In this document: positions 1 through 9,293 of the stretch, piece by piece
Layout: each line of letters starts with the position of its first letter
Position numbering within the stretch: the stretch's first letter is position 1
Source: Aldersonia sp. NBC_00410
GTDB lineage: Bacteria > Actinomycetota > Actinomycetes > Mycobacteriales > Mycobacteriaceae
NCBI RefSeq assembly: GCF_026342035.1
Contig: NZ_JAPENM010000015.1
Location: 29,898 to 93,897, forward strand
Direction of reading: 5' to 3'
Length of the DNA: 64,000 nucleotides
The notes under the pieces: generated by a model
What the model was told of the DNA's origin: nothing
The model's input: only the letters and a program-made list of their open reading frames with translations
Databases searched by the model: none
Position numbers and translations under genes: made by a program

Positions 1-1006
1 CATAGCCGCGAGGCAGCTGCGGCGCGCCGTCCAGGCTGCGCAACGTCTGGTAGCGCCGGGCCGGATTCGCGTGGTGGTCGCTGTGCCGCTGCAGATGGAA
101 CAGCAGGATGTTGGTGACCAGACTGTCGCTATTCCAGCTGTGCCGCGGCTGCGGGCGCTCGTAGCGTCGGGCGTCGCGGCGCTGCCGGAGCAAACCGTAA
201 TGCTCGACATAGTTGACGGTCTCCAGTGTCACGATCGCGACGAGCGCCTGCAGCAGGAGGTACGGCAGGATCGTCACCCCACGGACCGCGACGAACAGAC
301 CGAACAGCGCGACCGTCATCGACCAGGATTGCAAGATGTGGTTGCGCGGGCTCCATACCGACCGGTGCCCGCGGCGCAGCCGCTGTCGTTCGAGACGCCA
401 CGCGGACACCAGACTGCCGCCGATGCTGCGTGGCAGGAAGCGGTAGAGCGACTCGCCGAATCGCGCGCTCGCCGGGTCGGCCGGGGTCGCGACCCGCACG
501 TGGTGGCCACGGTTGTGCTCGACGAAGAAATGTCCGTAGCCGGACGGTGCCAGAGCGACCTTCGCGAGCCAGCGTTCGTGCCGTTCGACCCGATGACCGA
601 GTTCGTGCGCAGCGTTGATGCCTACCCCGCCCATCAAGCCAACGGTCGCGGCGAGGCCGAGTTTGTCGACCACGCTGAGCGCGGGATCGGCCCACAGATA
701 CGCCGCGACGGTCAGCCCGGATAGCAGGATCGGCAGGAACAAGTACGTGCACCAGCGGTAGTAGCGGTCCGACGACAGCTGCCGGTATACCTCGTCCGGC
801 GGGTTGTCGCCGTCGTCACCGAGGAGGATGTCGAGCACGGGAATTATGGCGAACACCACAATCGGCCCGATCCACCAGAACACCCGAAATCCGGTGAGGC
901 CGACCAGCGTCGACGGCAGCAACGCACAACCCGGTGCCACCAAACCAAGGACCCATAGGTGCCGCTTCGAATCCCGCCAGACCACGGAAACGTCCTGGAC
1001 TTGCAT
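1..1006 (-). CDS. alkB: Alkane 1-monooxygenase (AlkB), 3' end cut by window
   Basis: Integral-membrane non-haem di-iron hydroxylase that oxidises n-alkanes to 1-alkanols using rubredoxin electrons. 335 codons are visible and the C-terminus (about 60-80 residues, possibly a rubredoxin fusion) lies outside the window. The family's histidine boxes are present: HELGH (residues 134-138), EHNRGHH (163-169), NYVEHYGL, and QRHSDHHANP near residue 308. Hydrophobic membrane segments precede and separate them. The ATG at 1006 is chosen because the N-terminal hydrophobic stretch begins soon after it. The gene is divergent from the hydrolase at 1295; the 288 bp between them must hold both promoters, but I see no clear boxes there. 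Family assignment is firm; substrate chain length cannot be read. Confidence 0.9.
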   Translation of the reverse strand, partial: MQVQDVSVVWRDSKRHLWVLGLVAPGCALLPSTLVGLTGFRVFWWIGPIVVFAIIPVLDILLGDDGDNPPDEVYRQLSSDRYYRWCTYLFLPILLSGLTVAAYLWADPALSVVDKLGLAATVGLMGGVGINAAHELGHRVERHERWLAKVALAPSGYGHFFVEHNRGHHVRVATPADPASARFGESLYRFLPRSIGGSLVSAWRLERQRLRRGHRSVWSPRNHILQSWSMTVALFGLFVAVRGVTILPYLLLQALVAIVTLETVNYVEHYGLLRQRRDARRYERPQPRHSWNSDSLVTNILLFHLQRHSDHHANPARRYQTLRSLDGAPQLPRGY

Positions 1007-1294
1007 CGCAATTCCCCCACCCGCGCCGATCTGTGGTTTCCCCAGCGGCAGATCCAGGCGCGGCCCCGAGCCCAGCTCCCAACCGCCACTCCCCCAACGG
1101 CCCGAGCCGTCGATCGCTGCACAGTAGCCGTATCGCTCGGACACATCAAAAGATAGGTCGCACCTGGAAAACGGCAATTGCGCGCGAATAGCTACTCACG
1201 GGTCAGTTCCGCTACGCTGCTCTGTCCCCGCAGCCGTAGCGCCGAATTCGCAGCACTGCGACAACCTCGAACCGGCGCCGGTAACGTCACGGGC

Positions 1295-1981
1295 ATGAGT
1301 GAGCAGCACGTGGTTGTCGAAGACGCCTACACCGGTCACGTCTCTCCCGGGTCCGCCGCGCAGCGTCGTGCCGTGCCGGGCGCGACGATCGTGAAGATGG
1401 CGGTCGGTCCGATGAACAACAACACCTACGTGGTGAAGTGCGACGCGACCGGTCGCGGCCTGCTGATCGACGCGGCAAACGAAGCCGACCGGCTCGAGCA
1501 GTTGCTGAGCCAGGAGGCACCCGACCTCGCCCTGATCGTGACGACACACCAGCACTTCGATCATTGGCAGGCGTTGCAGCAGGTCGCGCAGAGCACCGGC
1601 GTTCCGACCGCAGCACATCGACTCGACGCCGACCCGCTGCCGGTGCGTCCGGACCGGCTGCTCGCCGAGGGCGACACCGTGGAGATCGGCGAGCTACGCC
1701 TCGAGATCATCCACCTCGTCGGCCACACGCCTGGATCGGTCGCACTCGCACTCACCGACGGCGACGGGCGGGTGCACGTGTTCACCGGCGATTGCCTGTT
1801 TCCCGGCGGCGTCGGCAAGACCGGGGATCCGGGCGCGTTCTCGTCTCTCCTGAACGGGGTCGAGGAGAAGCTGTTCGGGCGATTCGGCGACGATTCGGTG
1901 GTCTACCCCGGCCACGGTGACGACACCACGCTGGGCGCGGAACGGCCGCAGCTGGCCGAATGGCGCGAGCGCGGCTGGTGA
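1295..1981 (+). CDS. Metallo-beta-lactamase-fold hydrolase (glyoxalase II-like)
   Basis: A 228-residue single-domain MBL-fold protein. It shows the metal-binding motif THQHFDH (HxHxDH), then HTPGS, TGDCLF and a late YPGHGDDT, the order seen in glyoxalase II and related thioester hydrolases. The ATG at 1295 follows a poor Shine-Dalgarno region; an in-frame start at 1178 would add 39 low-complexity residues and is less likely. It lacks the C-terminal domain of classical glyoxalase II. The substrate is unknown; a mycothiol or acyl thioester is an inference from the host group only. It stands alone, convergent with the MFS gene. Confidence 0.8.
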   Translation: MSEQHVVVEDAYTGHVSPGSAAQRRAVPGATIVKMAVGPMNNNTYVVKCDATGRGLLIDAANEADRLEQLLSQEAPDLALIVTTHQHFDHWQALQQVAQSTGVPTAAHRLDADPLPVRPDRLLAEGDTVEIGELRLEIIHLVGHTPGSVALALTDGDGRVHVFTGDCLFPGGVGKTGDPGAFSSLLNGVEEKLFGRFGDDSVVYPGHGDDTTLGAERPQLAEWRERGW

Positions 1982-2023
1982 CGCAGGTCCGCGCCACCAG
2001 CGCCCGCCCGACCGGTTAGCGGG

Positions 2024-3400
2024 TCAGCCGACTCGCTCGTCGGTCAACTCGTCGAGGTCCAGGCGGCGAATCGGGCCGACCACGACGACGTAGCAGACCA
2101 CCGCGAGCAGTGCGCTCAAGCCGACGTAGAGCAGCGCGAGTTCGAACGAACCATGCGTGTTGACGAGGTAGCCGATGACGATCGGGGTCGTGATCGCGGC
2201 GAGCGACCCGAAGGTGTTGAACACGCCGCCGCTCAGTCCGGCGATTTCCTTCGGAGCGGTATCGGCGACGACGGCCCAGCCGAGCGCGCCGAGTCCCTTG
2301 CCGAAGAACGACACCGACATCAGCGCCACCACCAGCCACGAGGCGTCGGTGTAGTTGCAGCCCACGATGAGGGTCGCCAACAGGAGTCCGACGATGATCG
2401 GGGTCTTGCGGGCCCACGTCTGCGACCACCCGCGCCGGAGCAGTGCATCCGACAGCACGCCGCCGAGGATTCCGCCTGTGAAGCCGCACAGCGCTGGCAG
2501 TGCGGCGACGAACCCGGCCTCGAGGATGGACATGTTGCGGTCCTGCACGAGATAGACCGGGAACCAGGTAAGGAAGAACCAGGTGATGGTGTTGATGAAG
2601 TACTGGCCGAAGTAGACCCCGAGCATCATGCGGTTGCGCAGGAGGAACTTGACGCAGCGCAACTGCTCGGCGCCACTGAGGTTGGGCCCGCTGTCCGGCT
2701 GATCCATGTCGACCAGCGCGCCGCCGGTCTGGATGTAATCGAACTCGGCCTGCCGCAGGCGCGGGTGCTGGCGCGGGCTGTAGATCACCTTCGTCCAGAG
2801 CAGGCCGAGTGCGATGCCGATCGCGCCGACGATGATGAACACGTGCTCCCAGCCGAATGCGACGACGAGCCAGCCCATCAGCGGGGCGAACACCACGGTC
2901 GCGAAGTACTGCGCGGAGTTGAAGATGGCGGCCGCGGTGCCGCGCTCGCGCGTCGGGAACCAGGCCGCGACAATGCGCGAGTTACCCGGGAAGGACGGTG
3001 CCTCGGCGATACCGACGAGCAGCCGGAGCAGGAACAGCAGACCGACCGCGGTCCCCATGCTGAAGTTGCCGACGAAGGCCTGGCACATCGTGAAGACCGA
3101 CCAGGTCAGGATCGCGCCGCAGTAGACCTTCTTCGAGCCGTAGCGGTCCAGCAGCCAGCCGCCGGGAATCTGGGCGAACAAGTACGACCAACCGAAGGCG
3201 GAGAAGATGTAGCCGAGTGTGACCGAGCTGATGCCGAGCTGGTCTTGCACGGAATCGCCGGCGATCGACATCGTCGCGCGATCGGCGTAGTTGATCACGG
3301 TGACCGCGAAAAGCATCGCGAGAATCGTGTAGCGGACCTTGCCGGTTTTCAGGCTCGTGACGATGGCCGATTGTACGGTCGGCGCCTGGGTGAGAGTCAT
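2024..3400 (-). CDS. MFS aldarate/hexuronate permease (ACS family, GudP-like)
   Basis: A 458-residue major facilitator protein with about 12 membrane segments. It belongs by sequence to the anion:cation symporter group, whose members take up glucarate, galactarate, galactonate or hexuronates (motifs INYADRATMS in TM1 and GGWLLDRYGSKK between TM2 and TM3). The ATG at 3400 is preceded by AGGAG at good spacing; a longer reading to 3496 would start inside the promoter. Divergent from the galactarate dehydratase gene with a shared regulatory region, and under the same promoter type as the catabolic genes, so uptake of galactarate/glucarate is the likely role. Confidence 0.85.
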   Translation of the reverse strand: MTLTQAPTVQSAIVTSLKTGKVRYTILAMLFAVTVINYADRATMSIAGDSVQDQLGISSVTLGYIFSAFGWSYLFAQIPGGWLLDRYGSKKVYCGAILTWSVFTMCQAFVGNFSMGTAVGLLFLLRLLVGIAEAPSFPGNSRIVAAWFPTRERGTAAAIFNSAQYFATVVFAPLMGWLVVAFGWEHVFIIVGAIGIALGLLWTKVIYSPRQHPRLRQAEFDYIQTGGALVDMDQPDSGPNLSGAEQLRCVKFLLRNRMMLGVYFGQYFINTITWFFLTWFPVYLVQDRNMSILEAGFVAALPALCGFTGGILGGVLSDALLRRGWSQTWARKTPIIVGLLLATLIVGCNYTDASWLVVALMSVSFFGKGLGALGWAVVADTAPKEIAGLSGGVFNTFGSLAAITTPIVIGYLVNTHGSFELALLYVGLSALLAVVCYVVVVGPIRRLDLDELTDERVG

Positions 3401-3479
3401 TTCTTTCAGAACTCCTGTCACGCACATCGGCGCGAGGGCTTGGGCGGATATGGTGAGCGTCACGTGACGTGGCACACAG

Positions 3480-3530
3480 AATCTACCGATGGTCATGCAT
3501 GCACGTCCAAGCCCAATTCGGCATTGAACA
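3480..3530 (-). promoter_or_regulatory. Aldarate-regulon promoter of the MFS gene
   Basis: On the minus strand: TGTTCAAT (3530-3523), 12 bp, TTGGAC as -35 (3510-3505) followed by GTGCATGCATGACC, then TAGATT as -10 (3485-3480), 19 bp after the -35. The same arrangement precedes the dehydratase at 3706 and gudD at 18396. The 305-bp gap 3401-3705 holds this promoter and its divergent partner and no gene. Confidence 0.6.
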
Positions 3531-3602
3531 ATCCAATATGGATATGGATCGGTGCCCTAAAATTTGTCGGAGTTCTGGCCGTGGTCGATACAGGAACTAT
3601 AT

Positions 3603-3653
3603 TGATCAATCCACAAGATGTGTTGGACGTGCATCGATCCTCGTTCGTATGGT
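3603..3653 (+). promoter_or_regulatory. Aldarate-regulon promoter of the galactarate dehydratase gene
   Basis: TGATCAAT (3603-3610), 12 bp, TTGGAC (3623-3628) running into GTGCATCGATCC, 19 bp to TATGGT (3648-3653). The upstream box, its spacing and the 18 bases from the -35 match the gudD promoter at 18302 almost exactly. The implied leader before the ATG at 3706 is about 45 nt. Confidence 0.65.
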
Positions 3654-3705
3654 GGCCGTATCCGCCGGATTCCGGCACAGACGTTCGAGTCAGGAGACCC
3701 CCGAC

Positions 3706-4914
3706 ATGTCCACCGAGACCCTCGTGAACCGGCCGACCAGCGCACTCTCGGCCCCCGACGCCGCGCTCCGGGCGCTCGCGCCGGGCGACGCGACCCGCGA
3801 CCGCATCGCCACTGTCGAGCTGTCATCGGTCGTGCTGCCGCTGCAGAGCCCGATCAGCGACGCGAAGGTGCTCACCGGCCGACAGAAGCCGATGACCGAG
3901 GTCGTGTTCCTGTTCGCCGAGATCCGGACCGAAGACGGGCACGAGGGCATCGGCTTCAGTTACTCCAAGCGCGCCGGCGGCCCGGCGCAGTTCGCGCATG
4001 CGAAGGAGATCGCGCCGGTGATGATCGGTGAGGACCCCAGCGACATCGCCAAGATCTGGACGAAACTGGTGTGGGCGGGCGCCTCGGTCGGGCGCAGCGG
4101 CGTCGCGACGCAGGCCATCGCGGCGTTCGACATCGCACTATGGGATCTGAAGGCGAAGCGTGCGAACCTACCGATTGCCAAACTCATCGGCGCGCACCGG
4201 GATTCGGTGCAGTGCTACAACACCTCCGGCGGATTCCTGCACACCCCCATCGAACAGGTGCTGGAGAACGCGTCCGCGGCCCTGGCGAGCGGCATCGGCG
4301 GCATCAAGATCAAGGTCGGCCAGCCCGATTGGAAGACCGACATTGCCCGACTCGAGCGGGTTCGCGAACACCTCGGAGACGATGTCCCCCTGATGGTCGA
4401 TGCCAATCAGCAGTGGGACCGGCCGACGGCGATGCGGATGGGGCGCATTCTCGAACGCTTCGACCTGGTCTGGATCGAAGAGCCGCTGGATGCATACGAC
4501 GCGGAGGGCCACGCCCAGCTTGCCCGCGCCCTGGATACCTCCATCGCGACCGGCGAGATGCTCGCGAGCGTCGGCGAACACGTCCGGCTGATCGAGAACG
4601 ACGCGGTCGACATCATCCAGCCCGACGCCCCGCGAATCGGTGGCATCACGCAGTTCCTGCAGTTGTCGGCGCTGGCCCAGCATAAGAACCTGCAGCTCGC
4701 CCCGCACTTCGCAATGGAGATCCATCTGCACCTGGCCGCGACCTACCCGCACGGCGCCTGGGTTGAGCACTTCGACTGGCTCGACCCGCTGTTCAACGAG
4801 CACCTCGAGATCCGCGACGGCCGCATGCACCTGTCGGCACGGACCGGCCTCGGCTTCACCTTGAGCGAGCAGGCGCGTGCGTGGACGGTCGCGACCGCAC
4901 GGTTCGGTAACTGA
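3706..4914 (+). CDS. Galactarate / L-talarate dehydratase (enolase superfamily)
   Basis: A 402-residue member of the mandelate racemase group that dehydrates galactarate (and L-talarate) to 5-dehydro-4-deoxyglucarate. Catalytic residues are in place: K201 and K203 of KIKVGQ, metal ligands D232 (VDANQQWD), E258 (IEEPLDAYD) and E284 (IATGEM), and general base H334 (APHFAMEIHLHL). This pattern, and the closing segment DGRMHLSARTGLGFTLSEQ, closely match the Salmonella talarate/galactarate dehydratase as I remember it. The ATG at 3706 follows GGAGACC; earlier in-frame starts fall inside the promoter. It is the first gene after the divergent promoter, followed by a decayed gene and then the aldehyde dehydrogenase operon. 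Confidence 0.85.
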   Translation: MSTETLVNRPTSALSAPDAALRALAPGDATRDRIATVELSSVVLPLQSPISDAKVLTGRQKPMTEVVFLFAEIRTEDGHEGIGFSYSKRAGGPAQFAHAKEIAPVMIGEDPSDIAKIWTKLVWAGASVGRSGVATQAIAAFDIALWDLKAKRANLPIAKLIGAHRDSVQCYNTSGGFLHTPIEQVLENASAALASGIGGIKIKVGQPDWKTDIARLERVREHLGDDVPLMVDANQQWDRPTAMRMGRILERFDLVWIEEPLDAYDAEGHAQLARALDTSIATGEMLASVGEHVRLIENDAVDIIQPDAPRIGGITQFLQLSALAQHKNLQLAPHFAMEIHLHLAATYPHGAWVEHFDWLDPLFNEHLEIRDGRMHLSARTGLGFTLSEQARAWTVATARFGN

Positions 4915-4915
4915 G

Positions 4916-5240
4916 CTACCCCAGCCCGTCCACCCGCGCGGTTGTCGATGCGCGCGGAGCCGCACAACGCAGCGCCGCCGACGCCGCGAACACGTTCGCG
5001 GACGAGTCGATCGGGTTGAGCTCGATGTTCGCCCCGCGTGGATTGCCCGCGCCGCCGCGTCGCGCGGCCTCATGCAACTACCCACCGGCCATGCACCCAC
5101 ATTCCCATCGCCTCGAAGGCCGTCGATCCGCGCTCCATGCACGCCCTTCGTGAGTGTCGGACCGGCCGCGTTGACCGTCGTGCCGATCACCGAGCGAATC
5201 CCGCCCGTCCAAAGCCCATCGCGCACGGTGATGCCCGCCC
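4916..5240 (-). pseudogene. Possible remnant of an ATP-grasp (ADP-forming) acyl-CoA synthetase
   Basis: This 533-bp gap (4915-5447) has no intact gene. On the minus strand two out-of-frame pieces look coding. One (about 5240-5100) reads GIRSVIGTTVNAAGPTLT with a following G-x-x-G-x-x-x-D-x-L pattern. The other (about 5045-4916) reads ANIELNPIDSSANVFAA and ends at TAG. They align by eye with the FGP/glycine-rich and ExxINPL segments near the C-terminus of ATP-grasp acyl-CoA synthetases, with the stretch between lost. GC at third positions is high in the first piece, then fades. This is by-eye homology and should be treated as tentative. Confidence 0.35.
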
Positions 5241-5297
5241 GGTGGGTGCCACCGCGTGCCGATAAGGATGCGACGGCTTTCGATGCCGAAGACGTAT

Positions 5298-5348
5298 CGA
5301 TACGAGGCAATTTTGACTTGGACATGTATCGGTGTGGCGCCCTAGCGT
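5298..5348 (+). promoter_or_regulatory. Aldarate-regulon promoter of the ald-kdgD-gud operon (variant)
   Basis: TTGGAC (5318-5323) followed by ATGTATCGGTGT, then 19 bp to TAGCGT (5343-5348). It matches the promoters at 3623 and 18322 in the -35, spacing and downstream segment. The upstream box is degenerate here (CGATACGA at 5298-5305, still 12 bp before the -35). The leader to the ATG at 5448 is about 90 nt. Confidence 0.55.
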
Positions 5349-5447
5349 TGCTATCAAGACCCAGGTCACATGCAGATCGTGACGGCGCGTGCGGCCCGGG
5401 TCACCAACCTGATCACCGCCTCGAACTTTCGACCCCAAGGACTGCGC

Positions 5448-7046
5448 ATGACTGCCACCGTGAACCGTTCCGCCGTGCTGAGCGGGCAGATGATCATCGC
5501 CGGCGAGCCGGTCTACGGATCCGGAGCCACGATCCATGGCATCGACCCGAGCACCAACGCGACCCTCGAACCCGGATACCGGCACGGCGGGCCCGACGAG
5601 GTGGACCGCGCCTGCGCCGCCGCAGCCGAGGCTTTCGGCCCCTACCGGCGCACTGACGCGCAGACGCGGGCGCGGTTCATCGAGTCGATCGCGGACAACA
5701 TCGAGGCGCTCGGTGACACCCTGGTGCATCGCGCGTGCACCGAGAGCGGCCTGCCCGAAGGCCGCATCCGTGGCGAGGTGGGCCGCACCGCCGGCCAGCT
5801 CCGGCTGTTCGCCTCGGTGCTGCGCGAGGGCAGCTGGAACGGTGCGCGCATCGATCCCGCCCAGCCCGACCGGACGCCGTTGCCCCGCGCCGACATTCGG
5901 CAGCGCAAGGTCCCGCTCGGCCCGGTCGCGGTGTTCGGCGCGAGCAACTTCCCGCTCGCCTTCTCCGTCGCCGGTGGTGACACCGCGTCCGCACTCGCAG
6001 CCGGCTGCCCGGTCGTGGTGAAGGCGCACGACGCGCATCCCGGTACCTCCGAGCTCGTTGCCCGAGCCATCACCGAGGCCGTCGCGAGCACCGGCATGCC
6101 CGCAGGCACGTTCTCGCTGCTGTTCGGCACGGGCCGCGACCTCGGCACCGCACTGGTCACCGACCCCCGGATCAAGGCGGTCGGATTCACCGGATCACGT
6201 TCCGGTGGAACAGCACTCGTGCGGGCTGCCGCGGCACGACCCGAGCCGATCCCGGTGTACGCGGAGATGAGCTCGATCAATCCGGTCTTCCCGCTGCCGC
6301 AGGCCCTCGCCGCCCGTGGCGCGGAACTGGGCGCGGCGTTCGCCGGCTCACTCACGCTGGGCTCCGGGCAGTTCTGCACCAACCCCGGTCTCGTCATCGC
6401 CGTGGACGGCCCCGGTCTCGATGCCTTCGTCGCAGCCGCCGCGGCCGCCGTCGCCGATGCGACACCGACCGCGATGCTCACGCCGAACATCGCCGAGTCC
6501 TACGCCGCGGGCGTGACCGCACTGGCCGAGGAAGCCACCGTCGAATCCCGCGCCACCGCAACGGATGAACCGAATCGGTGCGCCGCGGCACTGTTCAGCA
6601 CCGACGCCGAGTCCTTCGTGGATTCCGAGGTATTGCAGCAGGAGGTGTTCGGCGCGTCCAGCGTGATCGTGCGCTGCCGCGACACCGCGCAGGTGCGCGA
6701 CGTCGCCACCCGGCTCGAAGGACAGCTCACCGCCACCGTGCACGCGGACGACACCGACCTCGACGACGCAGGCGAGCTCCTCGACATCCTCGAGCTCAAG
6801 GCAGGCCGAATCCTCTTCGGCGGCTGGCCCACCGGCGTCGAAGTGGGCCACGCGATGGTGCACGGCGGCCCCTATCCGTCCACCTCCGATTCCCGCACCA
6901 CGTCCGTGGGTTCGTTGGCAATCGAGCGCTTCCTGCGGCCGGTCGCGTACCAGGACGTGCCCCCGACCCTGCTGCCCGCCGCCATCGCCGACGGCAACCC
7001 CGACCGGATCTGGCGCCGCGTCGACGGCCAGCTCACCAAAGACTGA
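5448..7046 (+). CDS. 2-oxoglutarate semialdehyde (2,5-dioxopentanoate) dehydrogenase
   Basis: A 532-residue aldehyde dehydrogenase, the length of the group that oxidises 2,5-dioxopentanoate to 2-oxoglutarate with NAD(P)+. It shows the general base E273 (YAEMSSINP) and catalytic Cys310 (GSGQFCTNPG), with the nucleotide-binding FTGSRSGG before them. AAGGA 6-7 nt before the ATG at 5448 supports this start over one at 5370. It heads an operon with kdgD 28 bp downstream and the glucarate dehydratase overlapping kdgD. It carries out the last step of aldarate breakdown before the TCA cycle. Confidence 0.88.
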   Translation: MTATVNRSAVLSGQMIIAGEPVYGSGATIHGIDPSTNATLEPGYRHGGPDEVDRACAAAAEAFGPYRRTDAQTRARFIESIADNIEALGDTLVHRACTESGLPEGRIRGEVGRTAGQLRLFASVLREGSWNGARIDPAQPDRTPLPRADIRQRKVPLGPVAVFGASNFPLAFSVAGGDTASALAAGCPVVVKAHDAHPGTSELVARAITEAVASTGMPAGTFSLLFGTGRDLGTALVTDPRIKAVGFTGSRSGGTALVRAAAARPEPIPVYAEMSSINPVFPLPQALAARGAELGAAFAGSLTLGSGQFCTNPGLVIAVDGPGLDAFVAAAAAAVADATPTAMLTPNIAESYAAGVTALAEEATVESRATATDEPNRCAAALFSTDAESFVDSEVLQQEVFGASSVIVRCRDTAQVRDVATRLEGQLTATVHADDTDLDDAGELLDILELKAGRILFGGWPTGVEVGHAMVHGGPYPSTSDSRTTSVGSLAIERFLRPVAYQDVPPTLLPAAIADGNPDRIWRRVDGQLTKD

Positions 7047-7074
7047 CACCCCCACCGCACCAAGAGGAGTTCCC

Positions 7075-8013
7075 ATGCTCGACGGAGTTCTGTTCTTCCC
7101 CGTCACCCCGTTCACCGAATCCGGTGACGTCGACCATGCCCGTCTCGCCGAACACATCGTCAAGGGCGTCGACGCCGGTCCCGGCGGCGTTTTCGTCGCC
7201 TGCGGCACCGGCGAATTCCACGCCCTCGCCGTGGGCGAGTTCGGCCGGATCGTTGCGACCGCGGTCGAGGCCGTCGGCGGGCGTGTGCCGGTGTTCGCCG
7301 GTGCCGGCGGCTCGGTCGCACAAGCCAAGGAGTTTGCCCAGAGCGCGAAAGCCAATGGTGCCGACGGCATCCTGCTGCTGCCGCCGTATCTGGTGTCCAT
7401 GCCGCCCGCCGGACTCGTCGCCTACACCAAGGCGGTCGCCGACACGACCGATCTGCCGGTGATCGTGTACAACCGGGGCAACGCACGCTTCGACGCCGCC
7501 GCGGCGGCCGAGGTCGCGCAGTTCCCCACCGTGATCGGTTTCAAGGACGGCACCGGCGATCTCGACAACGTCGGCCGCATCGTCCGCGCGGTTCAGGACG
7601 CGCTGGCCCCGTCGGGCAAGAACTTCCTGTTCTTCAACGGCATGCCGACCGCGGAAGTCACCCAGCAGGCCTATCACGCCATCGGCGTCACGCTCTACTC
7701 GTCGGCGACCTTCGCGTTCGCGCCCGAACTCGCGCTCGCCTTCTACGACGCACTGCAGGAGGGCAACACCGAACTGGTGAATGCGCTGCTGCGCGCGTTC
7801 TTCCACCCGCTGGTGCGGCTGCGCGACACCGTGCCCGGCTATTCGGTGGCGCTGATCAAGGCCGGTGTGACGATGGAAGGCATTCCGGCCGGCCCGGTTC
7901 GCGCACCGCTCGTCGATGCGAGCCCGGCGGACACCCGGGAACTCGAGCGCATCACGGCCGCGGGACGCGCGGTGCTGGCCGACGCACTCGCCGCGGGAGC
8001 GGTGCGGCGATGA
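7075..8013 (+). CDS. kdgD: 5-dehydro-4-deoxyglucarate dehydratase (decarboxylating)
   Basis: A 312-residue member of the DapA/NanA aldolase family that converts 5-dehydro-4-deoxyglucarate into 2,5-dioxopentanoate, CO2 and water. The opening GVLFFPVTPF and CGTGEFHAL are typical of this subgroup. The Schiff-base lysine is K157 in VIGFKDGTGD, with the supporting Tyr132 in VIVYNRGN. GAGGAG sits before the ATG. The stop overlaps the next start by 4 bp (ATGA), indicating translational coupling. It joins the products of all three dehydratases in the locus to the aldehyde dehydrogenase upstream. Confidence 0.9.
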   Translation: MLDGVLFFPVTPFTESGDVDHARLAEHIVKGVDAGPGGVFVACGTGEFHALAVGEFGRIVATAVEAVGGRVPVFAGAGGSVAQAKEFAQSAKANGADGILLLPPYLVSMPPAGLVAYTKAVADTTDLPVIVYNRGNARFDAAAAAEVAQFPTVIGFKDGTGDLDNVGRIVRAVQDALAPSGKNFLFFNGMPTAEVTQQAYHAIGVTLYSSATFAFAPELALAFYDALQEGNTELVNALLRAFFHPLVRLRDTVPGYSVALIKAGVTMEGIPAGPVRAPLVDASPADTRELERITAAGRAVLADALAAGAVRR

Positions 8014-9281
8014 GCACGGCGCCGATCCGGATCAGCGGCGCGCGGATCACTCCGGTCGCTTTCGTCGATCCCCCGCTGCTGAACACGGTCGGCGTACACC
8101 AGCCCTACGCCCTGCGCGCCATCGTCGTGCTCGACACCGACGCCGGTCTCGTCGGCCTCGGCGAGACCTATGCCGACACCGCGCATCTCGCCCGCCTGGA
8201 GGCGGCGGCCGAGGCGATCGTCGGACTGGATGTGTTCGCCCTCAACGCAATCCGGTCCGCGATCGACACCAAGCTCGGCGGGCACTCGATCACCGGCGGC
8301 GATGGTGTCGCCGGTATGATCACCACCTCGAGTACCACGGACCGCGTGTTCTCGCCGTTCGAGGTGGCCTGCCTCGACGTGCAGGGCAAGGCGCTCGGCA
8401 GGCCGGTCTCGGATCTGCTCGGTGGCGCCGTGCGCGCAGCGGTGCCGTTCAGCGCCTACCTGTTCTACAAGTGGGCCGGACATCCCGGTGCGCAGCCGGA
8501 CGAGTGGGGCGAGGCGATCGACTCCGACGGACTGGTGCGCCAGGCCCAGAAGATGATCGGCGAGTACGGCTTCGGCGCGATCAAGGTCAAGGGTGGCGTC
8601 TTCACACCGGACGAAGAGATCGCGGGCATCAAGGCGCTGAGAGCCGCGTTCCCCGGCCTACCGTTGCGGCTCGACCCGAATGCGGCGTGGACGGTGGAGA
8701 CCTCGATCCGCGTCGCCACGGAGCTGGACGGCATCGTCGAGTATCTCGAGGACCCGACCCCCGGCCTCGACGGCATGGCAGAGGTCGCACGCGAGGCCAA
8801 GATGCCGCTGGCCACCAACATGTGCGTGGTCGCCTTCGATCACCTGAAGCCCGCCGTGCTGCGCGACTCGGTGCAGGTCGTGCTCTCCGATCACCACTAC
8901 TGGGGCGGGCTGCAACGTTCCCGACTGCTCGCCGGCATCTGCGACACGTTCGGCATGGGCCTGTCCATGCACTCCAACTCGCACCTGGGCATCAGCCTGG
9001 CGGCAATGGTGCACCTCGCCGCGGCCACACCCAATCTCACCTACGCCTGCGATACGCACTGGCCGTGGAAGACCGAGGACGTCGTGCTGCCCGGTGCCCT
9101 GCGCTTCGTCGATGGTGCGGTGCCGGCGCCGACGGCGCCGGGTCTCGGCGTCGAGCTCGACGAGGACGCGCTCGCCGGCCTGCACGAGCAGTACCTCGAC
9201 TGCGGCCTGCGTGACCGGGAGGACACCGGCTACATGAAGTCCATCGATCCGAGCTTCGAGAACACCTCACCCCGCTGGTGA
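8010..9281 (+). CDS. Glucarate dehydratase-family enzyme (second subfamily)
   Basis: A 423-residue enolase-superfamily protein of the glucarate dehydratase group. K192 and K194 lie in IKVKGG, the metal ligand D222 in LDPNAAW, and H321 in MHSNSHLGIS. Compared with the E. coli-type enzyme at 18396 ([10 protein letters not shown]) the histidine loop differs and the N-terminal part is diverged, so it may prefer another stereoisomer of aldarate. The start ATG overlaps the kdgD stop by 4 bp. Dehydratase function is well supported; glucarate as the sole substrate is not. Confidence 0.8.
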   Translation: MSTAPIRISGARITPVAFVDPPLLNTVGVHQPYALRAIVVLDTDAGLVGLGETYADTAHLARLEAAAEAIVGLDVFALNAIRSAIDTKLGGHSITGGDGVAGMITTSSTTDRVFSPFEVACLDVQGKALGRPVSDLLGGAVRAAVPFSAYLFYKWAGHPGAQPDEWGEAIDSDGLVRQAQKMIGEYGFGAIKVKGGVFTPDEEIAGIKALRAAFPGLPLRLDPNAAWTVETSIRVATELDGIVEYLEDPTPGLDGMAEVAREAKMPLATNMCVVAFDHLKPAVLRDSVQVVLSDHHYWGGLQRSRLLAGICDTFGMGLSMHSNSHLGISLAAMVHLAAATPNLTYACDTHWPWKTEDVVLPGALRFVDGAVPAPTAPGLGVELDEDALAGLHEQYLDCGLRDREDTGYMKSIDPSFENTSPRW

Positions 9282-9293
9282 GGCGATCTATGA

